Below, in pieces: positions 9,198-17,790 of a stretch of DNA of 64,000 nucleotides. The first letter of the stretch is position 1, and each line of letters starts with the position of its first letter. The DNA is from Lentisphaera marina (lineage in GTDB: Bacteria; Verrucomicrobiota; Lentisphaeria; Lentisphaerales; Lentisphaeraceae). The translations under genes were made by a program, and so were the position numbers. Under the pieces are notes generated by a model, which had not been told where the DNA came from, searched no databases, and worked only from the letters and a program-made list of their open reading frames with translations. The stretch spans positions 744,001 to 808,000 of the forward strand of contig NZ_JAQZZL010000002.1 in NCBI RefSeq assembly GCF_028745505.1, written 5' to 3'.

Positions 9198-9527
9198 TTA
9201 GGCTACTTTCGTTTTTAAATGACTATAATTGAAGAGCTTCGATGGGCGATGATGAGCCGCTTTCATATCCTCATTACGCAGCTTACCAATAAAAGACTTT
9301 GTGTTTACATTCATTTCGTCACCAAAATTAATGCCATCGAAATCATAGTGGTAGAGAAATTTAAGAATGTCATGATCAATAACTTCGGGTTCACCTTTGG
9401 GTTTAAAGGAATTTTCATGTGAACCTAATGTAATGAAGATACGTCGTGCTCCAAATGATTTTACTTTTTCTATATCTGTAGATATGAGTTTAGTTCGGAG
9501 ATGATTTTTAAGAAATTCTTGAGACAT
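9198..9527 (-). CDS. Hypothetical protein, 109 aa
   Basis: Not recognised. The 109-aa product (MSQEFLKNHLRTKLISTDIE...) has no signal peptide or membrane span. Visible features are KVKSFGARRIFITLGSHEN near residues 21-39, which could be a beta strand with a turn, and a His-rich segment AAHHRPSKLFNYSH near the end. Its ATG lies 2 nt beyond the stop codon of a 43-codon upstream ORF and has only a weak ribosome site of its own, so translation is probably coupled. A shorter ORF on the opposite strand here has no ribosome site and is judged a shadow. Confidence 0.55.
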   Translation of the reverse strand: MSQEFLKNHLRTKLISTDIEKVKSFGARRIFITLGSHENSFKPKGEPEVIDHDILKFLYHYDFDGINFGDEMNVNTKSFIGKLRNEDMKAAHHRPSKLFNYSHLKTKVA

Positions 9528-9529
9528 AC

Positions 9530-9661
9530 TTACATACCTAAAATGTATATCTGAGTTGAAAAAATTAGAGCATCATAAGCATGTTCGGCCATTTGAGTAA
9601 AATTGCATTTGTGGTGACTCGACTCATTCATGTAACCAGTCATTATAGCGTTATCCATCAT
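9530..9661 (-). CDS. Small ORF, 43 aa, coupled to next gene
   Basis: A 43-codon ORF opening with two ATG codons behind GAGGAGATAG, a strong ribosome site. The product starts MMDNAIMTGYMNESSHHKCN and ends AYDALIFSTQIYILGM. Its stop is followed 2 nt later by the ATG of the 109-aa gene. No family is recognised. The ribosome site and coupling make translation likely; it could be a true small protein or a leader peptide setting translation of the genes below it. Confidence 0.5.
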   Translation of the reverse strand: MMDNAIMTGYMNESSHHKCNFTQMAEHAYDALIFSTQIYILGM

Positions 9662-9763
9662 CTATCTCCTCATAATATTTGGTATCTTCTATCTCCTTAA
9701 TAAGATATTGTTTTTGTCTTTCAGCTACAATAACAGAGATGGTTCAGATAGAGGTCAGTTGTC

Positions 9764-10303
9764 TTAGAGACGGTCAACTTGTTGAAAGTGCAGCTTTTTA
9801 TCTGGGCTTTGCAATAAACTAAGTTTTAGTGGAATAGCCTTATTTCTCATGTTTGTCATAATAGCAACACAAGAAACAGAGAGTTTCAGGCCCTCTCCTT
9901 GTTTATCCAATCTGTAACCAAGAGGAAAGTATTTAACGCAGTTAGTACTTTTAATGAATTTCCTAAAAATACTAAGTGATAGTTTACACAATTCATTACC
10001 GACGGCTAAATCACCGTGAATTTTTAGGGGTTTTGTCGTTAAAACTTGAATGATTCCTCTTATACTTTCGGATATTTCTACGAGGAAGAACTTAATCTTT
10101 TTATTTATATATTTATAACATCTAAATTTTTTTATAGTTGGTTTTTTTATATTTGTCGATTTTGATAGGACTATGTAATCATCCCCTGTTAACTTCTTAA
10201 GTTGTTGATTAAAGAAATATGATGTTTGATTATTAAGAGTTGAAAATTCAGTCCAGCTTACATCTACATTAACAGTTATTTGATTTTTACTTTTTAAATT
10301 CAT
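9764..10303 (-). CDS. Hypothetical protein, 179 aa
   Basis: Not recognised. A 179-aa soluble protein (MNLKSKNQITVNVDVSWTEF...) with no signal peptide. Two basic stretches (KKPTIKKFRCYKYINKKIKFF at about 53-73) alternate with strand-like segments (IIQVLTTKPLKIHGDLAVG), so a beta-rich fold is plausible. I considered a PilZ domain but did not see the RxxxR and DxSxxG motifs. It is upstream of and co-directional with the small genes at 8867-9661, about 100 nt away, so it may head that transcript. TTAAGG precedes the ATG at a loose spacing. Confidence 0.55.
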   Translation of the reverse strand: MNLKSKNQITVNVDVSWTEFSTLNNQTSYFFNQQLKKLTGDDYIVLSKSTNIKKPTIKKFRCYKYINKKIKFFLVEISESIRGIIQVLTTKPLKIHGDLAVGNELCKLSLSIFRKFIKSTNCVKYFPLGYRLDKQGEGLKLSVSCVAIMTNMRNKAIPLKLSLLQSPDKKLHFQQVDRL

Positions 10304-10571
10304 CTTATCAAAACCTTAATTTATTAAAAGTACATTTATAAGATAGGTTTTTATTTATTGATTCTCAAAATATGGAAAGGCTTACTTAGAGCTCAGTTTA
10401 TTAATTACTCGATCTTAAACTGAACTTTAAATGAGCTATTCCTCTTGTTGATAGGGATAATTTTAAAGAGTAATTATTCTAGTTATTCTCTTTTTTCAAC
10501 CAAATAAAAAAAATATGGGCTCTATGAGAATGTTGTAAATGTTGTGCCATTAACAATAAGGAGTAGTAAGA

Positions 10572-11806
10572 ATGAAAGTTGAAAACATGTTCAAAAATAG
10601 TGGCTTTTTGCCAACTATTGAAGATTTATTTCCTGCACCCCAAATTAAAGAAGATTTTGTAGCTTGGCCATTTATTGATAATTTATTTGATTTCACAAAG
10701 CTTATTGGAAAAAAAACTTAGCCAAACATGTATCTCAAAAGTAAAATCTAAAAAAGTTGCAGTGATCGGCGCTGGTGTTGGCGGTATGTGCGCAGCGTAC
10801 GAATTAAAGAAATGCGGAATCGATGTTGAGGTAATAGAAGCGGGAAACAGGATAGGAGGGCGATGCTGGTCCAAACGTTTTACAAACAGAGATGGTTCAC
10901 TGTCAGATGTGTTCGCTGAATTAGGAGCGATGAGAATTCCACTTTCACAAAAAACTTTTTGGTCTTGTGTAAATGATTTGAAGTCTGCTTTAAGTTTCCC
11001 TGATCCTGGAACAGTAAGAACAAAGTTCTTTTAAGATAATAAATCATATGACTGGGAATCTGGGCAAGAAGCCCCCGGTTCATTTGGTGAAATTGCTAAA
11101 GATTTCGGGATATGGCTTAATTATTTAAAGGGAATCTTGTATAAACCTTTTGCTGAATGACTGCAATTGCCAAATAAAAAAGACTTATTAGAACTCACCC
11201 GTGTGTGGCAAGTCGAATTTATTGATAAATATAAAGGTTGTAGTTTTTTTAAAGCTGTTTCCGATGTTATGACTGATTGGGGAACTGAAGATTTTGGAGC
11301 TTTGGGAGTAGGGTTTGGGGACTTTGGTTCGCTCTATCCAGTTAATATGTTAGAATTAGCTCGAATTATCCTAATGCAGTGGGAGGAGAATCAGCAAATG
11401 TTTCCTTCTGGGGTGGAGGTACTTCCTAATGCATTTTATACCCATTCAATTGAAATTAATGGCGAGAATATTAATTCTTTGGAAAAATCTAAAGCTGTAA
11501 AATTTAATACAAGAGTTAAAAACATTTCATATAGAAATAGTTTAACAAGCCCTTGGTAACTTTTGAAAGTGGTGAAAAACGTATGTATGATGCAGTTGTT
11601 GTAGCGACTACGACAAGGGCTATGTCGTATATGGGTTTGATTATGCCTATGAGAGGTGTAAAGCAATCTATTATGCCCGACAGTGTTAAAGTCGCGATTA
11701 GAAATTTACATATTACTAGTTCATCAAAAAAGTTTATAAGAACTCGTTCAAAATTTTGGTTAGCTACTGAAACTAACAAAAACTCATTAGAGTTTAGCTT
11801 GTTCTG
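10572..11806 (+). pseudogene. Decayed flavin amine oxidase (tryptophan monooxygenase-like)
   Basis: Remains of one gene for an FAD-dependent amine oxidase. A good start (AAGGAG, ATG 10572) gives MKVENMFKNSGFLPTIEDLF..., then the frame is lost at a run of eight A near 10711. In the next frame the dinucleotide-binding motif KVAVIGAGVGGMCAAYEL and IEAGNRIGGRCWS are clear. Two in-frame stops follow (TAA 11032, TGA 11158), with homologous-looking sequence continuing through both (WESGQEAPGSFGEIAKDF; LLELTRVWQVEFIDKYKG). A second shift occurs near 11555, after which EKRMYDAVVVATTTRAM continues. The protein stops at 11807, short of the C-terminal FAD-contacting part expected for the family. Two shifts, two stops and a truncation make it non-functional. 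It ends convergently, 3 nt from the regulator gene. Confidence 0.85.
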
Positions 11807-11809
11807 AAA

Positions 11810-14800
11810 TTATATACCCCAGCCTCCATTCCAGCGAGTTTTTGAACTCTCAAGAAACCTAGACCAATCTTCTTTAGATCTAGATAGGGGGTAGGGGGTA
11901 GGGGCAATAGGCTGATCAGAAGACCATAAAATATGAAATAGTCCATCTTTGCCAACTTGAGCAATATGTGAATGTCTCCAAATATGTTGATTGTCTTCAT
12001 CTATATACGCAATGCCGCCTGGACCATAATAAGATAGGCCCTTGATGGCTTCGGCTATTTTATGAGCTTCAAAGGATTGACATTTTTGTATAGCTTTGGC
12101 CCAAAGTTGAACGCCAACATAGGCGGACTCCATATAACCAGCAACTCTTTGCTGTTTGCCATATTTCAGTTTAAATTCTTGTAGAAAATCATTATTACTA
12201 TACTCATCGTTATTTTGGAAATAAGTGAAAATACCATATAAGCCTTCGCAATGTTCTAAGGGGATGTGATTGATCTCATTATCAGATAGAACGAGAGAGA
12301 TAATTATAGTATTATTGTTTTGATTCATGTTTGATTCATGATATTGTTTTAAAAAGGCTTTATTACTTTCTACAGAGGCTAAAGTTAATATGATTACCTC
12401 AGGTTTTTTATCTTGTATTTGTTCAATACATCTATGGAAATCAGTACTGCCAATGGCTAGATAATCTTCGCCTAATAAAACACTATCATGAACTGTAATA
12501 GCTTCTTTTAATATCTCATTAGTTACGACAGGATATATGTAATCGGAGCCCACAAAATAAAATGAATGCGGCTTTATTTTATCAAAGAGCCAATCAATGA
12601 TTGGTAAAGCTTGAAGGTTGGAGGTTGGGCCTGTGTAAATAATGTTTTTTGATGACTCCAAGCCTTCGTAATGAAATGGATAAATAAGAAGCTTGTTACT
12701 TTGTTCAATAATAGGTTTTACTTGTTTACGAGTTGAAGACGTAGAACACCCAAATACAGAAGTGATATTATGATTCTTAACTATGTTTTTCGCTTGCTCT
12801 GCAAAAACATATTCATTTGATTGACCATCAAAGATCTCGTATGTGATTTTATGATCCAGTAAACCACCATTTTTATTAATTTCATCAAAAGCCACGATGT
12901 AAGATTTGATTACACCTTCTTCATGTTCTTTTAAAATACCACTTGCAGAATGTAGAAATGCGACCTTGTGTTGTTTTTCTAATGTGCTCTTTGTGTCCGG
13001 TCTTTTGACTTCATTGAAGTTTTGAATGCTAGTTTTGAAGGCTTTGGATTCTTGGTAGTTGATTTGTTTTGGTACGGTGTTTAAAGAATGAGTACATTGC
13101 TTGAGGTAAAATTGATATTTATCAATACTATTTTTATCCTCCGGGCTTAGTGTATCAGTAACAAGTTCTTTAGCTTTAGTTAGGTAATTGAAAGATAGTT
13201 CGAAGCGTTGATTTACCGCATAAATTTCTGTTAGTTCCATATATATTTGAAGTTTATTTTCAGAAAGCTCAGTTGTGTGTAAAGCTTTTTCTAAATATTG
13301 TGTAGCTTTGGCCGGAAGGTCAAGCATTTTTAATAAGACGCCCTTCATATAGTATAGGGCATACAACTGAGAATTATCTGGAAGAGCTAAAGCAATATCA
13401 ATCTGATTAAGTGCCTCACAGTAGTCCTGTTTTTCATAAAGAATTCTGGCATGTTTTTTGATTTCATGAAGAGCTTTTTGAGTTTGATTAGCTTTTCTCA
13501 AATGTAGGGTGAGTTTAGCTTGGTCTAACTCTTTATAGAATGATGCCGCAGATTCATGAATTTCAATTTTGATTTCTTCTGGTATATTTTGATATATACT
13601 TTGCCTTATTAAGTCATGCTTAAATTCATAATTTGATGAATCTTTAGAGATGAAGAAGTTGTATTGAATGAGCTTAGATAAATCTAAATTGGCTATTTGG
13701 CTTATTTGTTCCACATCACTCAGCTTGAACTCATGCCCCAAGGCGGATGCATAAAATAAAAAATTCACAGCTTGTTCATCTAGTTTAGATAACTGTTGTC
13801 GAACGAGAGATGTTAATGATTGCGGAAGAGAATTATCTTTGTACTTGAATCCCATGTCTAATAAATATCTAAAAAATAGTGGGTTGCCATTAGACAATTT
13901 TATATATTTATCTTGAACCGCACTAGGAACTGAGAGTGTATTACTACCAACTTTGATTAGTTCATGTTTATTTAGTGGAGAGAGGTTAAAAAGCTCCAAA
14001 GGAGTATTTAATACTGTGTTATTCCAGATTTGATACAAGGGACTTTGAATCAAGCGACTCGAAAGTGTGAGTATTAATGGATAAAGTCTGATTTCATGAG
14101 TGAAACTTTGGATTGTGCTTATTATTTCACTAGAGGCCCAGTGTATATCCTCAAGAACAATATTTATAGGTCGATCGATCTGTTTGATTAAGGTGAAAAC
14201 CAACTCAATTTCATTTATTATTGTTTCTTTATATTTTCTAGACTTATCAATGTCTGTATTTTGACCAAAAAGTGTAAAAAGTGTTTTTTTTGTTTTTTTA
14301 TCTAAGCCAGTATTCAATGAAAAATACTCTAAACAGTCTGGATATATCCTCATTGAATTTTGGCTATAATTAAGGTTTGTGCATTGGGGATAGTGTGAGT
14401 TAGCTGCATGCTTGGAATTTATTATTTCAATAAATTCACGAACTAAATCTTGCAGTAATTGTCTCTTGCTAGTAACGCCATCATATATGGGGAGAGTGAA
14501 GTTGATGAAATTATACTTTTCGGCATAGCCAATCAGTTTACTAATAAAGTGAGTTTTTCCTATTCCCGGTTCACCTTGCACGAAAATGACACTCCCTCTT
14601 TTTTCGTCTTTGACACGAAAAATACTTGAACAAGCACGGTGTATTTGTTCATCTCTACTCAAGGGAGGTGTTTTCTTATCTGGGTTGGTGCTGCTTAGTG
14701 AGCTGTTTTTTAGTTCATCTATACTGACTTTTAGGATTGACGCAATATCTTGAGCAGTGCGATAATATATTTTATTACCTGCTTCCGCTCTCTTTAGTGT

Positions 14801-14926
14801 TGATACTGAAAGGTAACACCCCATTTCTTGACTCTTAGAAGAGAACATATCACGACTTAAGCATTGTTTTAAACGGAGTGCTTTTATCGTTTCTCCCTTT
14901 AAAATAACCCTTCCATCAAAATCCAT
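11810..14926 (-). CDS. XRE-HTH/STAND ATPase/TPR/AmiC-like sensor regulator
   Basis: A 1038-aa multidomain protein. Residues about 14-72 form an XRE-like helix-turn-helix (LRLKQCLSRDMF...SVSTLKRAEAG...AQDIASILKVSIDEL). Residues about 90-420 are an AAA_16/STAND ATPase with Walker A GEPGIGKT (118-125) and Walker B IVLEDIHWAS. Residues about 470-620 look like TPR-type helical repeats (YCEALNQIDIALALP; AKATQYLEKALHTTE). From about 650 to the end is a periplasmic-binding-protein fold of the amide/urea type (VFGCSTSSTRKQVKPIIE, LLIYPFHYEGLESS, NIIYTGPTSNLQALPIIDWL, ILWSSDQPIAPTPYP), close in pattern to AmiC and UrtA. There is no signal peptide, so this ligand domain should be cytosolic, as in AmiC. 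I infer a ligand-gated, ATP-dependent transcription regulator. The decayed amine oxidase is its convergent neighbour. Confidence 0.88.
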   Translation of the reverse strand: MDFDGRVILKGETIKALRLKQCLSRDMFSSKSQEMGCYLSVSTLKRAEAGNKIYYRTAQDIASILKVSIDELKNSSLSSTNPDKKTPPLSRDEQIHRACSSIFRVKDEKRGSVIFVQGEPGIGKTHFISKLIGYAEKYNFINFTLPIYDGVTSKRQLLQDLVREFIEIINSKHAANSHYPQCTNLNYSQNSMRIYPDCLEYFSLNTGLDKKTKKTLFTLFGQNTDIDKSRKYKETIINEIELVFTLIKQIDRPINIVLEDIHWASSEIISTIQSFTHEIRLYPLILTLSSRLIQSPLYQIWNNTVLNTPLELFNLSPLNKHELIKVGSNTLSVPSAVQDKYIKLSNGNPLFFRYLLDMGFKYKDNSLPQSLTSLVRQQLSKLDEQAVNFLFYASALGHEFKLSDVEQISQIANLDLSKLIQYNFFISKDSSNYEFKHDLIRQSIYQNIPEEIKIEIHESAASFYKELDQAKLTLHLRKANQTQKALHEIKKHARILYEKQDYCEALNQIDIALALPDNSQLYALYYMKGVLLKMLDLPAKATQYLEKALHTTELSENKLQIYMELTEIYAVNQRFELSFNYLTKAKELVTDTLSPEDKNSIDKYQFYLKQCTHSLNTVPKQINYQESKAFKTSIQNFNEVKRPDTKSTLEKQHKVAFLHSASGILKEHEEGVIKSYIVAFDEINKNGGLLDHKITYEIFDGQSNEYVFAEQAKNIVKNHNITSVFGCSTSSTRKQVKPIIEQSNKLLIYPFHYEGLESSKNIIYTGPTSNLQALPIIDWLFDKIKPHSFYFVGSDYIYPVVTNEILKEAITVHDSVLLGEDYLAIGSTDFHRCIEQIQDKKPEVIILTLASVESNKAFLKQYHESNMNQNNNTIIISLVLSDNEINHIPLEHCEGLYGIFTYFQNNDEYSNNDFLQEFKLKYGKQQRVAGYMESAYVGVQLWAKAIQKCQSFEAHKIAEAIKGLSYYGPGGIAYIDEDNQHIWRHSHIAQVGKDGLFHILWSSDQPIAPTPYPLSRSKEDWSRFLESSKTRWNGGWGI

Positions 14927-15108
14927 ATAAACTAAACCTTAAATAAATAAATAAACAGTCATGACCAAATGTTCTTGTCAAACATTTCTGTATAAAAACT
15001 GTATTAAGTTAATAAGATGTACTCTAAAAGGAATATTTTCCTATTTTTTAAAGATATTTTATGATGTTTTTAGTTGTTTTTTAATATGGACGTTTGAATT
15101 TAGGCTTT

Positions 15109-15795
15109 TTAAGGAGCTTGTGTATAAAATTCCGTTTGTTTAAATGGCTTAGAACTTAATTTAAGCCAACCAGAAGATGAGTATGAAAGATTTCTTTTAC
15201 ACATGATGTTATCAAAAAGATTTTTGTAATGAACCCAATATTTTTTTTGTGTATTTTGCGTGATTTCAATTAGTAAAACATTATGATTTATATCATCAAA
15301 AGCTTCCATCACACAATAAGCATTATTGCTATCTGTGTTGCCATATAAAGAGTTCTTATTGATATTAAATATCATAATTTCATCACTCCTATTATAATTA
15401 TTCAGATTATACCTAAACCTATTTAAAGCTTTAGAATAATTAAGCTCATCATATTGTTTGTATTCAGAAACTAAGAGGTTAATTGAGTCGTTAATTTCAT
15501 TAAAAGAAATTTCTTTGTATGAATTAATTTCGGTACTAATTTTTTTTAATTTAAACTTTGATTTATCATAGATATCAAGAGTGACAGACTCTAAATAGTA
15601 ATTAAGACTATTGCCACGTTTACATCTGTCATTAATTTCATCTTCAAGTATTTTAATTTTTTCGTAGTCCAAGGAATTTAAAAGGTGCCTGTGCTCATTG
15701 TCATTATAGTCGATTACCAAAAGCTCACCTGGCGTATTTTGTGTAACACAACCATTAACCAATATAATTAACAATGCCCCAATAAGATATTTCAT
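15109..15795 (-). CDS. Hypothetical lipoprotein, 228 aa
   Basis: A 228-aa exported lipoprotein of unknown role. The start is the ATG at 15795, which has a strong TGGAGG site; an upstream in-frame ATG at 15843 would place 16 charged residues before the signal sequence. The signal peptide MKYLIGALLIILVNGC ends in a lipobox-like LVNG-C at residue 16. The rest is charged and helical (DNEHRHLLNSLDYEKIKILEDEINDRC), with a strand-rich C-terminal part (YCVMEAFDDINHNVLLIEITQ). No family is recognised. Codon use and AT richness match the accessory neighbourhood. Confidence 0.7.
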   Translation of the reverse strand: MKYLIGALLIILVNGCVTQNTPGELLVIDYNDNEHRHLLNSLDYEKIKILEDEINDRCKRGNSLNYYLESVTLDIYDKSKFKLKKISTEINSYKEISFNEINDSINLLVSEYKQYDELNYSKALNRFRYNLNNYNRSDEIMIFNINKNSLYGNTDSNNAYCVMEAFDDINHNVLLIEITQNTQKKYWVHYKNLFDNIMCKRNLSYSSSGWLKLSSKPFKQTEFYTQAP

Positions 15796-15843
15796 TATAA
15801 ACCTCCATTTATTTGGTTTCACTTTTAGTAGTTTTTCTTTCAT

Positions 15844-16536
15844 AGTTTATCCTCATATATAAAACATATGTTTTAAGTTTTTCAGTCACAAGTGAGTTAT
15901 TGGTTCATTTAAAGTTCAGATGGATCAATGTGAATTTTTAGTTAAGATTTTAATGGGAGATGTAGTTATAAGTCTTTGATAAAAAGTATATTAAGATTTT
16001 GTTAAGTCGTTTTTAATACTCTTTCTTCTATGCAATAGAATAGGCAGTTGTTTTAAAAAATGGTTCAATAATCATTAATGCTTAAAACTCTTTCAAGTTT
16101 TTTGTTAAACGCTAATATTTTCCACCTTGATTAACAAAGACGAGAGTTTTGCCAACCGAGAATTTGTCTCATCTCTTTGATCAGATTATTCAATCTACTC
16201 AAGCACCGGCCCTACAACTAAAAATTCATCGTTACAATTAAAAATACTGGGGAGTCCCAGCAGGCATCACCTTCGACTTGTATCCTGTTAGCTCAGCGCA
16301 GCGTCAAATCAGAAACTCAGTTCCGTCCCTATACTGTTTTCTAGGGGGGAGTGTACCAATACCATACATAAGTTTAGAAATGGTATGGATTCTCACATTT
16401 ATATCTGATTAAGAGAATAAATTCACTCCTACAAAGATCCGTAATATACTTATTATAAATAGTTTGTGAATTTTTTTATGTGGTTTAGCACGCGATCTTC
16501 TTTACTCCTTTCAATTAATAATAAGGAGATAGACAA
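15844..16536. other. Long intergenic region with degraded repeat block
   Basis: About 690 nt without a convincing gene. 15850-16190 is AT-rich with nothing recognisable. 16200-16345 holds a worn copy of the palindromic repeat mosaic (CTCAGCGCAGCGTCAAATCAG; GAAACTCAGTTCCG at 16312-16325, compare 17640-17666). A small hairpin ATACCATACATAAGTTTAG / ATGGTAT lies at about 16350-16385, upstream of the next small genes. Confidence 0.5.
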
Positions 16537-16671
16537 ATGAAATTAAGTGAAACAATGATTGTAAGTTCCAGCTTTGTTATGGATAGCAAAAAACATAAAA
16601 AAAATCCTGTAATGAACAAGATTTCTTATTTAGCTTTCAAGCTTGGCTTACTTCGTTCAAGAACATTCTAA
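16537..16671 (+). CDS. Small protein, 44 aa
   Basis: A 44-codon ORF (MKLSETMIVSSSFVMDSKKH...LAFKLGLLRSRTF) behind an excellent ribosome site AAGGAGATAGACAA. It is followed 12 nt later by a second small gene with its own site, AGGGGGTGAAGTA. No family recognised. It is basic with a short hydrophobic C-terminal stretch (KISYLAFKLGLL), perhaps membrane-associating. The matching architecture of three tightly spaced genes supports it as real. Confidence 0.55.
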   Translation: MKLSETMIVSSSFVMDSKKHKKNPVMNKISYLAFKLGLLRSRTF

Positions 16672-16683
16672 GGGGGTGAAGTA

Positions 16684-16896
16684 ATGAAATTAGATCATAC
16701 AAGCGTAGTGTTTATCAATAATGATGATAGCAAAGTTAAAACTAGGCCTAAAGCGATCTTAGCGAAAGATTGTTCTTTATGTAATGATCAATGGATCTAC
16801 TCTGGCTACCATCCAATTTTAGGCTTTATAAAAAAACTCTTTCACCCATCAAGTAGGTATTGTCAATGTCAGAATAATCGTGTTGATATGTTTTGA
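16684..16896 (+). CDS. Small four-cysteine protein, 70 aa
   Basis: A 70-aa protein with cysteines arranged C30-x2-C33 and C60-x-C62, a pattern compatible with a small zinc-binding knuckle (CSLCNDQW ... RYCQCQNN). The N-terminal 29 residues are polar. The ribosome site AGGGGGTGAAGTA precedes the ATG. Its stop codon overlaps the start of the next gene as TGATG (16894-16898), so the two are translationally coupled. Its function is unknown; pairing with a membrane protein suggests the two act together. Confidence 0.6.
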   Translation: MKLDHTSVVFINNDDSKVKTRPKAILAKDCSLCNDQWIYSGYHPILGFIKKLFHPSSRYCQCQNNRVDMF

Positions 16897-17486
16897 TGGA
16901 GGAGGTGACTTTAACAGCCATAAATTTTAAATGGAGGCTAGATGTAGGTGACCCTGATATGTGGAGCTGGTTAATAACCTTTGCCTACTTCACCTGCTTT
17001 TTTATAACTATTTATAGCTATAAAAATCTTAAAAAGCTATATTCCAAGCAGTCTTTATTTAGCCATAAATTAGCTATTTACTTACTGCTATTTTTAGGAC
17101 TCAACAAACAATTAGATATACAAGTTTTAGTCAATGATTACGCGGGTTATTTACTGAATACTTTTGAATTAAGAAGTTACAAATATCACATTTTAACAGT
17201 GGCCATGATCGTAATGATGACGATGATTATCCTTGTGGTTTATCATTTTTCAAAGAACTCTAAACATCAATTTAATAAGTATTTGATGGTAGCCTACAGT
17301 GTGTTGTTCTTATTTATTTCTCTCAAAATAATTTTTATTTATAAAGGTGATTTTATTGCTAAGCTTAGTTATAATGCACAAAGCAAATTACTGAAATCTT
17401 TAGAGAGCTTCAGCCTTTTATTAATTTTTTATGGTCAAGTTAAGCTCATACGAAGCTTCAATAAAACATTATCGAAAAAAACATAA
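16896..17486 (+). CDS. Conserved-looking inner membrane protein, 196 aa
   Basis: An integral membrane protein with about five spans. The segments DPDMWSWLITFAYFTCFFITIY, KLAIYLLLFLGLNKQLDIQ, ILTVAMIVMMTMIILVVYHF, LMVAYSVLFLFISLKIIFIY and SLLLIFYGQVKLI are visible. The GD(P)..WL..AYF opening and the LGLNKQLD motif resemble an unnamed family of small bacterial membrane proteins that I recall from many proteobacteria; this is recall, not a search. The start is set at ATG 16896, overlapping the upstream stop; a TTG three bases earlier and a GTG at 16905 are alternatives. The role is unknown. Confidence 0.7.
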   Translation: MEEVTLTAINFKWRLDVGDPDMWSWLITFAYFTCFFITIYSYKNLKKLYSKQSLFSHKLAIYLLLFLGLNKQLDIQVLVNDYAGYLLNTFELRSYKYHILTVAMIVMMTMIILVVYHFSKNSKHQFNKYLMVAYSVLFLFISLKIIFIYKGDFIAKLSYNAQSKLLKSLESFSLLLIFYGQVKLIRSFNKTLSKKT

Positions 17487-17790
17487 TCCCAATAATATTA
17501 GTACCTAGACGTACAGACATTTACCTCATTGATTAGTTCTTAGTTCCAATTCAAAATTGAGAATTTAAAAATTGCACCTGCCACCTATTTCCCTTTTCCT
17601 CAGCGCAGCGTCAACTCAGGCATCAGCCCTAAACTAAGCGCAGCGTCAACTCAGGAACTCCGTTCCGTCCTGCCGTGAGCCCGGCGAACGATCTGCCAGC
17701 GAATGTTATGAGCGATCTTTAGGCCGCAGGCCGTCCTGCAGTGAGTTCGCGAACGATACTCCACCTGGCAAATCTATAGTTCAGTATCAG
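17487..17790. repeat. Palindromic repeat mosaic after membrane-protein gene
   Basis: Noncoding. It contains the AT palindrome AATTCAAAATTGAGAATT (17548-17565, also at 32657 and 34332), repeated CAGCGCAGCGTCAACTCAGG units (about 17596 and 17636), GGAACTCCGTTCC (17654-17666), and the CTGCAGTGAG...CGAACGAT block twice in tandem (about 17670-17700 and 17730-17760). It ends just past the convergent photolyase stop codon and may also serve to terminate transcription. Confidence 0.6.

Noticed and set aside
9219-9422. 67-aa plus-strand ORF opposite the 109-aa gene
   Set aside because: No ribosome site, and the minus-strand frame is part of a coupled gene cluster.
9690-9715. Three-codon minigene-like ATG-AGG-AGA-TAG upstream of the 43-aa ORF
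   Set aside because: The bases are the ribosome site itself (GAGGAGATAG); the reading frame is most simply chance.
9764-10303. PilZ domain in the 179-aa protein
   Set aside because: The RxxxR and DxSxxG motifs are not present.
10572-11806. Programmed frameshift or stop readthrough in the amine-oxidase gene
   Set aside because: Two shifts, two different stops and a truncated end are better explained by decay.
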